Positions 1 through 7,001 of a DNA stretch of 7,072 nucleotides are shown one piece after another. How positions within the stretch are numbered: the first letter of the stretch is position 1; the number at the start of each line of letters is the position of its first letter. Under the pieces are notes generated by a model. The model searched no databases and was not told where the DNA came from. It saw only the letters and a list, made by a program, of their open reading frames with translations. The position numbers were made by a program, and so were the translations under genes. The DNA is from an uncultured Sinobacteraceae bacterium (GTDB lineage Bacteria; Pseudomonadota; Gammaproteobacteria; Steroidobacterales; Steroidobacteraceae): positions 1 through 7,072 of the forward strand of contig CALEKY010000090.1 in the NCBI GenBank assembly GCA_937902995.1. Reading direction: 5' to 3'.

Positions 1-1139
1 ATGTCCCAGCGGAACTGGGTGGCGCGCTCGCGGCCGGCAGCGACTAGCTGCTGGCGTAGCGATGTGTCGGTTAGCAGCCGTTCGAGCCCGTCGGCGATGG
101 AATCCACTGATTCGGGATCGACCAAATAGGCGGCGCCTTCCGCGAGCTCTTTCGTGCCCCAGCGATTCGAGGTGAGCACGGGGCAGCCGGTGGCCATCGC
201 TTCGATCATCGGCAGGCCGACGGATTCGAATGTCGAAGGCAGGAGGAGCGCCTCGGCCTGCGCGTACACCGCCGCGAGTGATTCGTGATCCACCCAGCCC
301 AAGCGGCGTACCCACGGCGTCAGCCCCAAGCGCTCGGGTTCCCAGATCTCGTGCTCCGATAGAAAACGGTTTTCGCCGCCGGCGATGACGAGCGACACAC
401 CGAGCCGTGGTCCGACGCGTGCGTACGCATGTACGAGTCGTTTGAAGTTCTTGGGCGGATAGACGGCGCCGCTGTACACGACGTAGCGATCCGGCAGCTT
501 CAAGCGCGTGCGCTCGGCTTTCAGCTCCTCTTCGCTGAACTTGCGCCAGAAGGCTGCGCTGATACCCGGATACACGGTGTGAATCCGCTCCGGCGGCACC
601 TTCAGATACTGGACGATGAGATCGCTCGTGACCTTTGAGACCGAGATGATCGCCTTCGCTTGCGCGGCATAGCGTGGCACCAGGAAGCGATGCGCGAGCC
701 GATGCCTGAAGAGCGAGGCCTCGGGCATGACGTACCAGTCGAGCCCATGGCAAACCCATGCCGACGGGCATGGCGGCCGCAGCGGCAGAGAGAACTTGGG
801 GTTGAACAAGACGTCGAGGCGGTACTTGGTAATCGCGCGTCGGACTGCGATTTGATCCCACGTGAGAATGTTCGACGCGGGCAACCCGATCTCTTCCATG
901 TTCGGCGCCTCGCGCATCATCCCGCACAGCGCCGGATTGCGATAGAGCAGCACGAAGGTGTGCGGCGATTCCAGTTGCGCCCATTCCCTGAGGAGGTGGC
1001 GCGTGTACACGGAAACGCCGCCATGCTGCTCCAAGTGCCGAAGCATGATCCCGATGCGAAGCGGACGCACGGCCCCTGAGCGTGGCTGGTTCTGCACATC
1101 GATGATCGATGCGGAAACCGGTTTCAGAGCGGCAACCAT
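1..1139 (-). CDS. GT4-family glycosyltransferase (3' end cut by window edge)
   Basis: This gene encodes a retaining GT-B glycosyltransferase of the GT4 (RfaB/WcaI-like) type, which moves a sugar from a nucleotide-sugar donor onto a growing glycan at the cytoplasmic side of the inner membrane. Reading the minus strand from the ATG at 1139 gives 379 residues before the window ends. The N-terminal acceptor domain begins RPLRIGIML at about residue 25 and has the loop HGGVSVYTRHLL at 39-50. The C-terminal donor domain starts around YVVYSGAVYPPKNF and has VIAGG and LGWVDHESLAAVY. It carries the family E-x7-E signature, ESVGLPIIE, at E305 and E313, then MATGCPVLTSN. The sequence stops at QFRWD, where family members usually have only a short helix left, so I infer about 10-40 residues are missing. 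No good Shine-Dalgarno is visible, but no other in-frame ATG, GTG or TTG lies between the upstream stop (about 1251) and 1139. About 24 residues precede the usual start of the fold. Donor and acceptor cannot be told. Confidence 0.93.
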   Translation of the reverse strand, partial: MVAALKPVSASIIDVQNQPRSGAVRPLRIGIMLRHLEQHGGVSVYTRHLLREWAQLESPHTFVLLYRNPALCGMMREAPNMEEIGLPASNILTWDQIAVRRAITKYRLDVLFNPKFSLPLRPPCPSAWVCHGLDWYVMPEASLFRHRLAHRFLVPRYAAQAKAIISVSKVTSDLIVQYLKVPPERIHTVYPGISAAFWRKFSEEELKAERTRLKLPDRYVVYSGAVYPPKNFKRLVHAYARVGPRLGVSLVIAGGENRFLSEHEIWEPERLGLTPWVRRLGWVDHESLAAVYAQAEALLLPSTFESVGLPMIEAMATGCPVLTSNRWGTKELAEGAAYLVDPESVDSIADGLERLLTDTSLRQQLVAAGRERATQFRWD

Positions 1140-2260
1140 GGCTTGAGCACTTGATTCGCGATTGATCTCGTCGGGCCAGCGACGGGCGCATCGGCGATGC
1201 GCGACTACGGATGCGGCCCTTGCCTTGAGAAAGGAAGTCCTTGCGGCCAGCTAGGCGTGGTCGAACGAACGTCCGACAGTCGTCCTACGCCTTCACCTGA
1301 TCGCGGACAGAACGTGCGCGCTTTTCGTCGGGTTCCCGAACGGATGTCGCGCGATACGCGCTCTGCGTCGTACCGAGCAGATCCGTGATGTTTGGCGTGT
1401 CTGTCGGTGGAAACCGCTCAGAAGGAGTGAGAGGAAAAATCAGCGCGTCGATCGCCCTAGAATAAACCCGGGGCAGTCAATGGTGTGCGGATCTGTAAGC
1501 TAGCAGATTGGTTTCCTTGAGTGCGTCGCCAGGCCAGCATTCTCTTAATACGAGCCAGATGTTTCTCGGCTATCCACCCGATCGGGGACTTCTGACGCTG
1601 GCGACCACGTTCATCGCGCCGATTCTCGGTGTGCGAGCGTACGTCACGCGCGCATTCGTGGATGCGGGACCGGCATTGGCGATCCGAATTACCTTCGGCG
1701 CGAAGCTTGCCCACCTCATGCAGGCGTCTTGCGCCCTCATGCCCTGCCGGCGCTTCCCGGAGTGGGCCTCTCCATCATCTCCTGTTGGTTGCCACCGTAT
1801 GGTTACGACGCTGGCGGGAAGGCCGAAGTGCTCTCTGCCATTCTGCACACGGTTACACAGTGTGTACCTCGCGCGGGTGCTGCATTCGTGCTGATGATTT
1901 GTCCTGCTCGGCCTTTCGATAACCGCAGTCACCGGCGGCGCGCACATGGTTGCTCATCAACGTTGCCGGCGCTCGTCTTCAGCAAGCACGACAGCTTGAT
2001 CCGTTTACTTGGCTGAAGAGATTCACCAGTACGTATTACAACACCGGGGAGCGTGAGCTGCCCCACATCCGCCTGGGCGCGCATGCGCACCGGTCATCGA
2101 ACGCCCCGGCACGCATATCTGCGAATGGCTTATTCGTGACGAGTGACGAGAATCGTTCTTCGTCCCGTTTCCGCAGTGTCTTTTCGTATGCGAGCTCCGC
2201 GTTACTGATACAGCTTCAGGCTGCAACCCGCGTGCCTCTCGAGTCGCACTCCAGTTTGCC
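1140..2260. other. 1.1-kb region without a recognisable gene
   Basis: This stretch separates the starts of the divergent glycosyltransferase and TonB-receptor genes, so it should hold both promoters, but I cannot pick a convincing -35/-10 pair for either. The most coding-like part lies on the plus strand at about 1559-1750. It begins MFLGYPPDRGLLTLATTF, and about 73% of third codon positions are G or C by my count over 63 codons. The frame continues to a stop at 1892-1894 (111 residues from the ATG at 1559, or 128 from a TTG at 1508). The N-terminal half is hydrophobic, while the second half is rich in Cys, Pro, Arg and Ser and looks like non-coding translation. It may be a decayed membrane-protein gene or chance. 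I recognise no family in any of the six frames. No tRNA, array or intact transposase was seen. Confidence 0.5.
1854..1866. repeat. Small odd palindrome, possible operator
   Basis: The arms TACACA and TGTGTA flank a single central G, giving perfect 6-bp dyad symmetry. One mismatch outward the symmetry resumes with a G-C pair (1852 and 1868). The size and shape resemble a binding site for a dimeric repressor, but it lies about 400 bases before the receptor start and 700 bases before the glycosyltransferase start. A 13-base palindrome can occur by chance in a window of this size, so a function is only a guess. Confidence 0.25.
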
Positions 2261-4660
2261 ATGCTACTTCGTCTGTACCGAGCGATTTTCGAAAGGCCCA
2301 AGGTGCTGTTGCTATTGATTGCGACGGCTCCGGCTGTTGCCGATGCTGGCGGGATCTCGGTACAGGCCGTGGATGCCCTGGCTCGTCGGCCCGTCGATGG
2401 CGTGAGGATTACGGCCGAGTCACGTGACGGCACGTCGCACTCTGCAACGACGGAGAATGGCTCGGCGCTGCTCGACAATCTGAAAGGCGGCTTCTATGAA
2501 GTGCGCGCCGAGTCGCCCGGGTACGTCACGGCCATCGAGCCCGCGGTGCGAGTCCTGGACCAGCGGACAGGGTATCTGCGCTTCGAGCTGCAGCCAGCGC
2601 TCGTTCCGACGGACGAAATCGTCGTGATCGCGCGTGCGCGCGAAAACGATCGCTTCGGCGCTGTCTCGGGCACTTTTCTAAGCCGCGACGAGTTGCGAAA
2701 CGCACCCGGCAGCGGCAGCGACGTACTGCGGGCGCTGAGCGGACTGCCCGGAGTGATTGCCAACGGAGAGTTCGCGAGCTTTTCCGTACGCGGCCACGGC
2801 AACAAGAGCAATCTCTTCTATGTGGACGGCTTTCCGTTCGAGCAAGTCGCGCATTTCGAGCAGACGCTGGGCAAGGAGGAAGAGATCATCAATGGCGGTC
2901 GCTACTCGATCTTCGCCCCGAATGCAGTCGCCGGAGCCAGCTTCTCGCCGGGAGGCTGGGGTGCGGAGTTCGGCGGTCGCGCCGCATCGCTTCTTCAGCT
3001 TGAAGTCGTGGATGGCGCGCCTTCGCCCGTAGGGAGCCTCAGGCTCGATCTCGCAGGCGCCGAACTCATCTACGAAGGGCCGAGCGGCTTTCACAGCAGC
3101 ACTTCGATGTTCTTCCAGGCGCGGCGTTTCGATTTCGGACAGCTTTTCGAAATGATCGAGGAAGAAGACCTGGGCGCCCCTGTTTCCACAGATGTGATCC
3201 TGAAGACACACACGCACCTGGCGAATGACGACGCGATCGAGTTTCTCGTCATCTACGCGCCCGAGGAATATACGAGGGACATCACGCACGTCCTTGCGCC
3301 AACCGAGGAGAACGAAGCGATCGAGGACCTGACGCTGCAGAACGAAGACCAAGACCTCGTGCTCGTCGGCGCGACATGGCGGCGGATGTTCGGCGCCGAT
3401 GGCGAATGGACGAACCGCCTCTACTACCGCGAGAGGGATCGCGTCTCGTCCGAGGGCGAGGCGCTCCCGGACTTGGTGCCTCCTGGCACGCCGGCAGACG
3501 AAGTCCCGGTGAGCGATCGGATTCTGACGGTCAGGGAAAAGGAATCAGAGCTCGGGTGGCGAAGCGACGTGTCGTTCGGGAACAGGCTTGGAATCCTCCG
3601 TGCTGGGCTGCACGTCACGAGCAACGATCTCGACTATTCCACTGCGCTGCGCGAGGACTGGATCCATTATATCTACGAGTCCGACGATCCGCGACCGCCT
3701 GGTGCGCACTACATCGTATTACGACCGGAAGAGATCGACTCGATCTACAGCGCGAGCGAGATCAACTACGCCATCTACGGCGAGCAATTGTTCGACTGGG
3801 GCAAGGCCAATATGCGCGCGGGTCTGCGCTACGAGCGCAACGGCTTCGGTGACGAGGACCTTTTGTCGCCGCGATTCGGTTTCAACTATACGGTGTCACC
3901 CCGGCTGCGATTCTCGGCGACGGCTGGCATCTTCTACGCACCACCAAACCACCTCGTGCGTGCCGCCGACCCTGCCAACTTCGATCTCGAAAGCGAAAGG
4001 CTCACGCATTTCGCGCTGGGTTTCGACTATCGGCTGAGCGATCGCCTGAAGCTGCTCATCGAGGCCTACTATCAGAACCTAGATAACCGGCTGGTCGACA
4101 GCGGACGCACGAACCGCCGCATGTCTAACGATGGCGACGGCACGAACACCGGCGTCGACCTCGCGCTGATACGCCGCTTCGATGAAGGATGGTCAGCCGA
4201 CTTCGTCTATTCCTGGAATCGCTACCGCGTCGACGACAACGACGGGCGCGGCGAGTACGACTGGGATTTCAATCGCGAGCACTTTGTCTCCATCGGCGGT
4301 CGCTGGGAGATCAATGACCGATGGCAGGTCGCGGCTCGCTGGAAGTACGGCTCCGGACAACCCACTTACCGCTCGATCGTGCACGCCGACGTGCTGGCGC
4401 CCAACCGACCGGTGCGGTATTCGCAAGAAAGGACCGCATTGAATGTCCACCGCGGCGATCCGTTTCATTCGCTCGATGTCCGTGTCGACTATCGCCGGTC
4501 GCTTGGCCCGGTGGATCTCGTGTTCTTTCTCGACGTACTGAATGTTTACGGCGGACCGGCGGGCCTGCAGCGCGAGTTCAATATCCTCACGGGAGAGCTC
4601 ATCGAAGAGGAAGAAGAGACGTTGCCACTGCTCGGTCTGACCATCGAGTACGCCTGGTAG
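2261..4660 (+). CDS. TonB-dependent outer-membrane receptor with N-terminal carboxypeptidase-like domain
   Basis: This is a complete 799-residue TonB-dependent receptor: an outer-membrane beta-barrel gated by a plug that imports a ligand using energy from TonB-ExbB-ExbD. A signal peptide is clear (basic start, core VLLLLIATAPAVA, cleavage likely after A27 or A29). Residues about 31-112 match a carboxypeptidase regulatory-like beta-sandwich (VQAVDALARRPVDGVRITA, then a GFYEVRAESPGY turn). A TonB-box-like DEIVVI lies at 118-123. The plug follows (FLSRDELRNAPGSGSDVLRA; SVRGHGNKSNLFYVDGFPF at 175-193; GGWGAEFGGRAASLLQLEV at 231-249). The rest is barrel, with strand-like alternation, WRYGSG-like WKYGSGQPTYR near the end, and a terminal aromatic residue (EYAW). 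The start is fixed by the signal peptide; upstream the frame is open to a TGA at 2144 but has no other start codon, and no Shine-Dalgarno is evident. No ExbB, TonB, siderophore or SusD-like neighbour is in view, so the substrate is unknown. Confidence 0.95.
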   Translation: MLLRLYRAIFERPKVLLLLIATAPAVADAGGISVQAVDALARRPVDGVRITAESRDGTSHSATTENGSALLDNLKGGFYEVRAESPGYVTAIEPAVRVLDQRTGYLRFELQPALVPTDEIVVIARARENDRFGAVSGTFLSRDELRNAPGSGSDVLRALSGLPGVIANGEFASFSVRGHGNKSNLFYVDGFPFEQVAHFEQTLGKEEEIINGGRYSIFAPNAVAGASFSPGGWGAEFGGRAASLLQLEVVDGAPSPVGSLRLDLAGAELIYEGPSGFHSSTSMFFQARRFDFGQLFEMIEEEDLGAPVSTDVILKTHTHLANDDAIEFLVIYAPEEYTRDITHVLAPTEENEAIEDLTLQNEDQDLVLVGATWRRMFGADGEWTNRLYYRERDRVSSEGEALPDLVPPGTPADEVPVSDRILTVREKESELGWRSDVSFGNRLGILRAGLHVTSNDLDYSTALREDWIHYIYESDDPRPPGAHYIVLRPEEIDSIYSASEINYAIYGEQLFDWGKANMRAGLRYERNGFGDEDLLSPRFGFNYTVSPRLRFSATAGIFYAPPNHLVRAADPANFDLESERLTHFALGFDYRLSDRLKLLIEAYYQNLDNRLVDSGRTNRRMSNDGDGTNTGVDLALIRRFDEGWSADFVYSWNRYRVDDNDGRGEYDWDFNREHFVSIGGRWEINDRWQVAARWKYGSGQPTYRSIVHADVLAPNRPVRYSQERTALNVHRGDPFHSLDVRVDYRRSLGPVDLVFFLDVLNVYGGPAGLQREFNILTGELIEEEEETLPLLGLTIEYAW

Positions 4661-4820
4661 AAGAGACCGAGATCACTAGCAGTCCCTCAACACAGCCGTC
4701 GTTACCAGGATTCAGATTCCCTCGCGGCACCGTCTCCTCTCCGCTCACCTGCTCGCTACTCCGCCTGCCTTGGTTGAAATGTCCGTTCCGGGCGTTCGAC
4801 CTGCTGCGGCACTCACCAAG

Positions 4821-4845
4821 CGCTGCTTAGCGGAAGCGTTATTTT
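4821..4845 (+). terminator. Weak possible terminator after the receptor gene
   Basis: The short stem TGCTT / AAGCG (4825-4829 region with 4834-4838, one T-G wobble) is followed by TTATTTT at 4839-4845. An alternative 4-bp stem CGCT / AGCG starts at 4821. The T-rich tail is the best support, but the stem is short and lies about 160 bases after the receptor stop. It is a candidate only. Confidence 0.2.
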
Positions 4846-4887
4846 GGCCTCGGCTGGGACCTAACCCTTTCCCTTGTAGGCCATCTT

Positions 4888-4906
4888 GTACGTGCGAATC
4901 ACGTAC
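4888..4906 (-). repeat. Perfect 7-bp hairpin just after the lipoprotein gene
   Basis: The arms GTACGTG and CACGTAC enclose a 5-base loop. On the minus strand the hairpin starts 7 bases after the TAG stop of the lipoprotein gene, where a transcript-end structure would be expected. No U-tract follows on either strand, so it is not a canonical intrinsic terminator. It could stabilise the 3' end of the message or help a factor-dependent stop. Confidence 0.4.
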
Positions 4907-4913
4907 TGCTCGA

Positions 4914-5696
4914 CTACCGCAAGTACCGTGACTCAAGCTCGATGATGGTTGAGCCCTGGCTGTCGAGCAGGTTGAGCTGTTCTCCGAAGATTTCCCAGCG
5001 CACGACGGCGCGTAGCGCTTCGTGCAGCGCTCGCTCCTGCTCCATGCCGTTCGCGCACGCCATCATTGTCGAAGCCACTTGGCCAAACGTGATGCGGTCG
5101 GCGGTGAGCTCATAGCTGCCGGCCAGGGAGTTGCAGCCGCCGTGGCCGGTCACCCGGCGACCATCCGGATGCAAGAGCAGGTGCGGCTCACGTTGGTCCT
5201 CGGCGACGACGACTGAGTTGCCGCGGATGGCCATCACCTTCCAATAAGTGTTTTCAAGCGATGCTGCAGCGGTGTCGTTCGATGCAACGCGCTTCAGTAT
5301 CAGAGTCACGTTGGAAGGCGCGTCTTGCGTAAGCACATGATATGACGTGTCGGTCGCGAACATCAGGCGATCCTCATGGAGGATGCGAGCACGAACGGCG
5401 TAGCGATGGGTCGCGTCGATCTTCTGCGGGTCGAAAGAGATCCTGAAATGAATCGGCGGAGCAACGGGCGCCGGGATACGGGTACTGCCAATGACTTGCG
5501 CCGCGGCATCCGCACGTGAAACGTCTTCGAGCACGGCTTCGAAAACCGCGCCCGCCGGTAACGCCATGCGCTCACGATAAGTGGCCGTACCTGTGATTTC
5601 TGCTTCGTCGTTCATAGGCGTAGTGGTGCAGGCCGAGGTCAGGATGACGAGTACGCAAGCGACGAGACGTCCGCGCATGTTTTGCTTTGCTTGCAT
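4914..5696 (-). CDS. Envelope lipoprotein: YbaY-like domain fused to META (HslJ-like) domain
   Basis: This is a predicted lipoprotein of 260 residues from the ATG at 5696. A short signal sequence (RGRLVACVLVILTSAC) ends in a lipobox with the acylated cysteine at residue 23. Residues about 33-137 match the YbaY/YscW lipoprotein domain: ITGTATYRERMALPAGAVFE, VLEDVSRADA, then FDPQKIDATHRYAVRARI and a DTSYHVLT strand. Residues about 147-260 match a META domain as in HslJ: LENTYWKVMAI, HLLLHPDGRRVTG, the signature GHGGCNSLAGSY at 184-195, STMMAC at 209-214 and a MEQERALHEAL helix. META proteins are linked to envelope stress and, in Escherichia coli HslJ, to novobiocin resistance; the exact role of the pair is unknown. 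A GTG at 5738 would add 14 residues before the signal peptide and an ATG at 5678 would shorten it by 6; none has a clear ribosome site. The gene converges on the TonB receptor and diverges from the GIY-YIG-like gene. Confidence 0.88.
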   Translation of the reverse strand: MQAKQNMRGRLVACVLVILTSACTTTPMNDEAEITGTATYRERMALPAGAVFEAVLEDVSRADAAAQVIGSTRIPAPVAPPIHFRISFDPQKIDATHRYAVRARILHEDRLMFATDTSYHVLTQDAPSNVTLILKRVASNDTAAASLENTYWKVMAIRGNSVVVAEDQREPHLLLHPDGRRVTGHGGCNSLAGSYELTADRITFGQVASTMMACANGMEQERALHEALRAVVRWEIFGEQLNLLDSQGSTIIELESRYLR

Positions 5697-5775
5697 GATG
5701 ACGTTCAGAGGTTCCGAGCCAGGATGGCGATGCGGCACGGTATCGCGTTCGGAAGGAACGGGCTATGCGAGTTCG

Positions 5776-5802
5776 CCGAAGGACAGCGAAGAGTACCTTC
5801 GG
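5776..5802. repeat. Inverted repeat CCGAAGG / CCTTCGG in the divergent intergenic region
   Basis: Two perfect 7-base arms (5776-5782 and 5796-5802) lie 13 bases apart, about 80-105 bases upstream of the lipoprotein start. Depending on where transcription starts, it could be an operator or a leader hairpin of the lipoprotein gene. No promoter elements could be assigned near it. Confidence 0.3.
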
Positions 5803-5868
5803 TAGTCAGACGAAGTGGCCGCACGTGGCAATAGGCGTGATGCTGGATAGGCGCATTTCATTGAGCAT

Positions 5869-5894
5869 CCGCGATGAGATGAATCGCGGGTTTT
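5869..5894 (+). terminator. Terminator-like or attenuator-like hairpin upstream of the GIY-YIG-like gene
   Basis: The arms CCGCGAT (5869-5875) and ATCGCGG (5883-5889) pair perfectly around a 7-base loop, and GTTTTGG follows at once. This is the shape of a short intrinsic terminator on the plus strand. No plus-strand gene ends upstream; the neighbour on that side is a minus-strand gene starting at 5696. So it would either stop stray transcription toward the GIY-YIG-like gene or act as an attenuator in its leader. The U-run is only four bases, so termination would be weak. A 6-bp inverted repeat GATGCT / AGCATC (5839-5844 and 5864-5869) overlaps its left arm by one base and could form a competing fold. 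Confidence 0.35.
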
Positions 5895-5944
5895 GGCCTC
5901 TATCCCCATTGAACCCCGTCACAGCATTTCGAGAAGAAGGGATC

Positions 5945-5976
5945 TAGTCTTTGGGACCAGCCAGTCCCAGAGACTA
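5945..5976. promoter_or_regulatory. 13-bp hairpin/dyad immediately before the GIY-YIG-like start codon
   Basis: The left arm (5945-5957) reads TAGTCTTTGGGAC and the right arm (5964-5976) GTCCCAGAGACTA, around the loop CAGCCA. Twelve Watson-Crick pairs and one G-U wobble form the stem. Only five bases (AAAGT-like, 5977-5981) separate it from the ATG at 5982, so the position where a Shine-Dalgarno should lie is inside the stem. As RNA it would block ribosome entry or make translation inefficient; as DNA the dyad is a good size for an autoregulatory operator. No T-run follows, so it is not a terminator. Confidence 0.6.
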
Positions 5977-5981
5977 AAAGT

Positions 5982-6695
5982 ATGAGTCATTTGCTCTATG
6001 TAATGAGCATGCAGCCGATCCTCGACACGGACGCGTATCCGCTGCACAAGAAGATCGGCATCACCAACAACACGGTCGCTCGTGCTGCGCAGCTTGGAAC
6101 CAAGATGCCGTTCAAGCTGTACGTCGAAGCGGCGTGGGAAGTCGGAGATGGCAAGGCGGCGCAGCTCGAGGCGGCGCTTCACAAGCTCCTCAACGCAAGC
6201 AACATCGAAGGCGAGTGGTTCGAGGATCCGGAAGAAAAGCTCGTCGAGGGATTGACGCAGCTCATGAAGCTCATGGGCTGCAATCCGATCAGCGAACAAA
6301 CGTTGGACGCTCAGGACGACAGCCGGGGCGATCTCGAGGAGCGCTACCGTCGTACGGAAACCGCCATCAAACGACTGCTCGGTGACATCGATCCGACGGC
6401 GTACGGCTGGGAGCCACAGCCGGCGCGAGCGGTCGAGCAGAGGTTCGTGCGCAATGGCGCGACCCTATACGTACTCCCGAGTGCGCACGGGGCTACCTTG
6501 AGCGCGTATGGCAAGGAGAACGAGGTGATCGACCGCCTCAAGCAGCAGTTCGGACCGCGCGTGAATCAATCCGTCTATAGCAACGGGCAGATGCGTCATA
6601 GCGTGACCGTGACGCAAGCGGAGCTGCAGAGCTTTTTCGCGGGACAGCCCCGCACGGACGTCGTCGAGAATCGGGCAACCGCATTGGCGGGATGA
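5982..6695 (+). CDS. GIY-YIG-like protein (MUG113/T5orf172 type) with unknown C-terminal domain
   Basis: The gene encodes 237 residues. The first 90 match the MUG113/T5orf172 branch of the GIY-YIG superfamily, whose members are predicted DNA nucleases or DNA-binding modules, often in phages and mobile elements. The pieces are in order: LLYVMS at 4-9 (the GIY strand), KKIGIT at 23-28 (the YIG strand), R34 in the following helix with QLGTKMPF, the strand LYVEAAWEV, the helix QLEAALHKLL with E63 and H67, and the closing GEWFED at 77-82. Thus the residues usually tied to catalysis (Tyr, Arg, Glu, His) are present. The remaining 145 residues contain a charged helix (DLEERYRRTETAIKRLLGDI) and a strand-rich part ending near TQAELQSFFAGQ, which I do not recognise. 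The ATG at 5982 is needed to keep the first GIY strand. No Shine-Dalgarno is free: a long hairpin ends five bases upstream. No methyltransferase, transposase or phage gene adjoins it, so its role (defence, repair, mobility) is open. Confidence 0.8.
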   Translation: MSHLLYVMSMQPILDTDAYPLHKKIGITNNTVARAAQLGTKMPFKLYVEAAWEVGDGKAAQLEAALHKLLNASNIEGEWFEDPEEKLVEGLTQLMKLMGCNPISEQTLDAQDDSRGDLEERYRRTETAIKRLLGDIDPTAYGWEPQPARAVEQRFVRNGATLYVLPSAHGATLSAYGKENEVIDRLKQQFGPRVNQSVYSNGQMRHSVTVTQAELQSFFAGQPRTDVVENRATALAG

Positions 6696-7001
6696 AGCCG
6701 AAGGTGACGGCGGGAGTTCCTGAAATGCCACAAGATCTCCGGTGCTTCAAAAGAAGGCCCGCCCGCCATCGCAAGTTTCTCTTGTACTCTGCGAGCGCGA
6801 TCGTACCCGCATTCAGTTCCGCTTTCGAGCCGCGTGACGCTCCTGCAAAAGGAGGAGCGAGCTGCAACCGACGAGCACCCTTGAAGGGAGTGGTGCCCGT
6901 TCTCCTGATACCGAGCGAGTCGTTAGACTAAACACGCGCCCCGTTCAACGCGCTCGCAGAGGCCGAGAACAACAGATTTAGCTGCGTGCGACAGCCGAAG
7001 A
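6696..7001. other. 3' flank without a confident gene
   Basis: A frame from an ATG at 6692, overlapping the TGA of the GIY-YIG-like gene as ATGA, runs to a TAA at 6931 (79 residues, MKPKVTAGVPEMPQDLR...). The overlap is what a translationally coupled gene would show, but the product is Arg/Pro/Ala-rich, uses AGA, AGG, ATA and TTA codons, and matches nothing I know, so I do not call it. A 7-bp hairpin CGCTCCT / AGGAGCG (6838-6844 and 6853-6859) contains AAAGGAGG in its loop and right arm, yet no start codon lies at ribosome distance. GCACC / GGTGC (near 6875-6896) is another small stem. None has a proper U-tract, so the terminator of the GIY-YIG-like gene was not found. Confidence 0.4.

Noticed and set aside
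660..1079. Long open frame on the plus strand inside the glycosyltransferase gene
   Set aside because: It is a shadow on the opposite strand of a gene with clear GT4 motifs; its translation is Arg/His/Pro-rich and matches nothing.
1458..1463. TAGAAT as a -10 box
   Set aside because: No acceptable -35 element at 16-18 bases on the same strand, and the start it would serve is far away.
1950..2060. Plus-strand frame with LDPFTWLKRF...ERELPH, faintly like the tail of an IS66-type transposase
   Set aside because: Only a few residues agree, the rest of the frame is not transposase-like, and no terminal inverted repeats or target-site duplications were seen.
2678..3352. 224-codon minus-strand frame inside the TonB receptor gene
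   Set aside because: The plus strand here encodes the plug and early barrel with recognisable motifs; the reverse frame is explained by high GC content.
6847..6858. AAAAGGAGGAGC, which looks like a perfect Shine-Dalgarno
   Set aside because: No ATG, GTG or TTG follows at 5-12 bases, and the bases are part of a small hairpin; it is probably chance.
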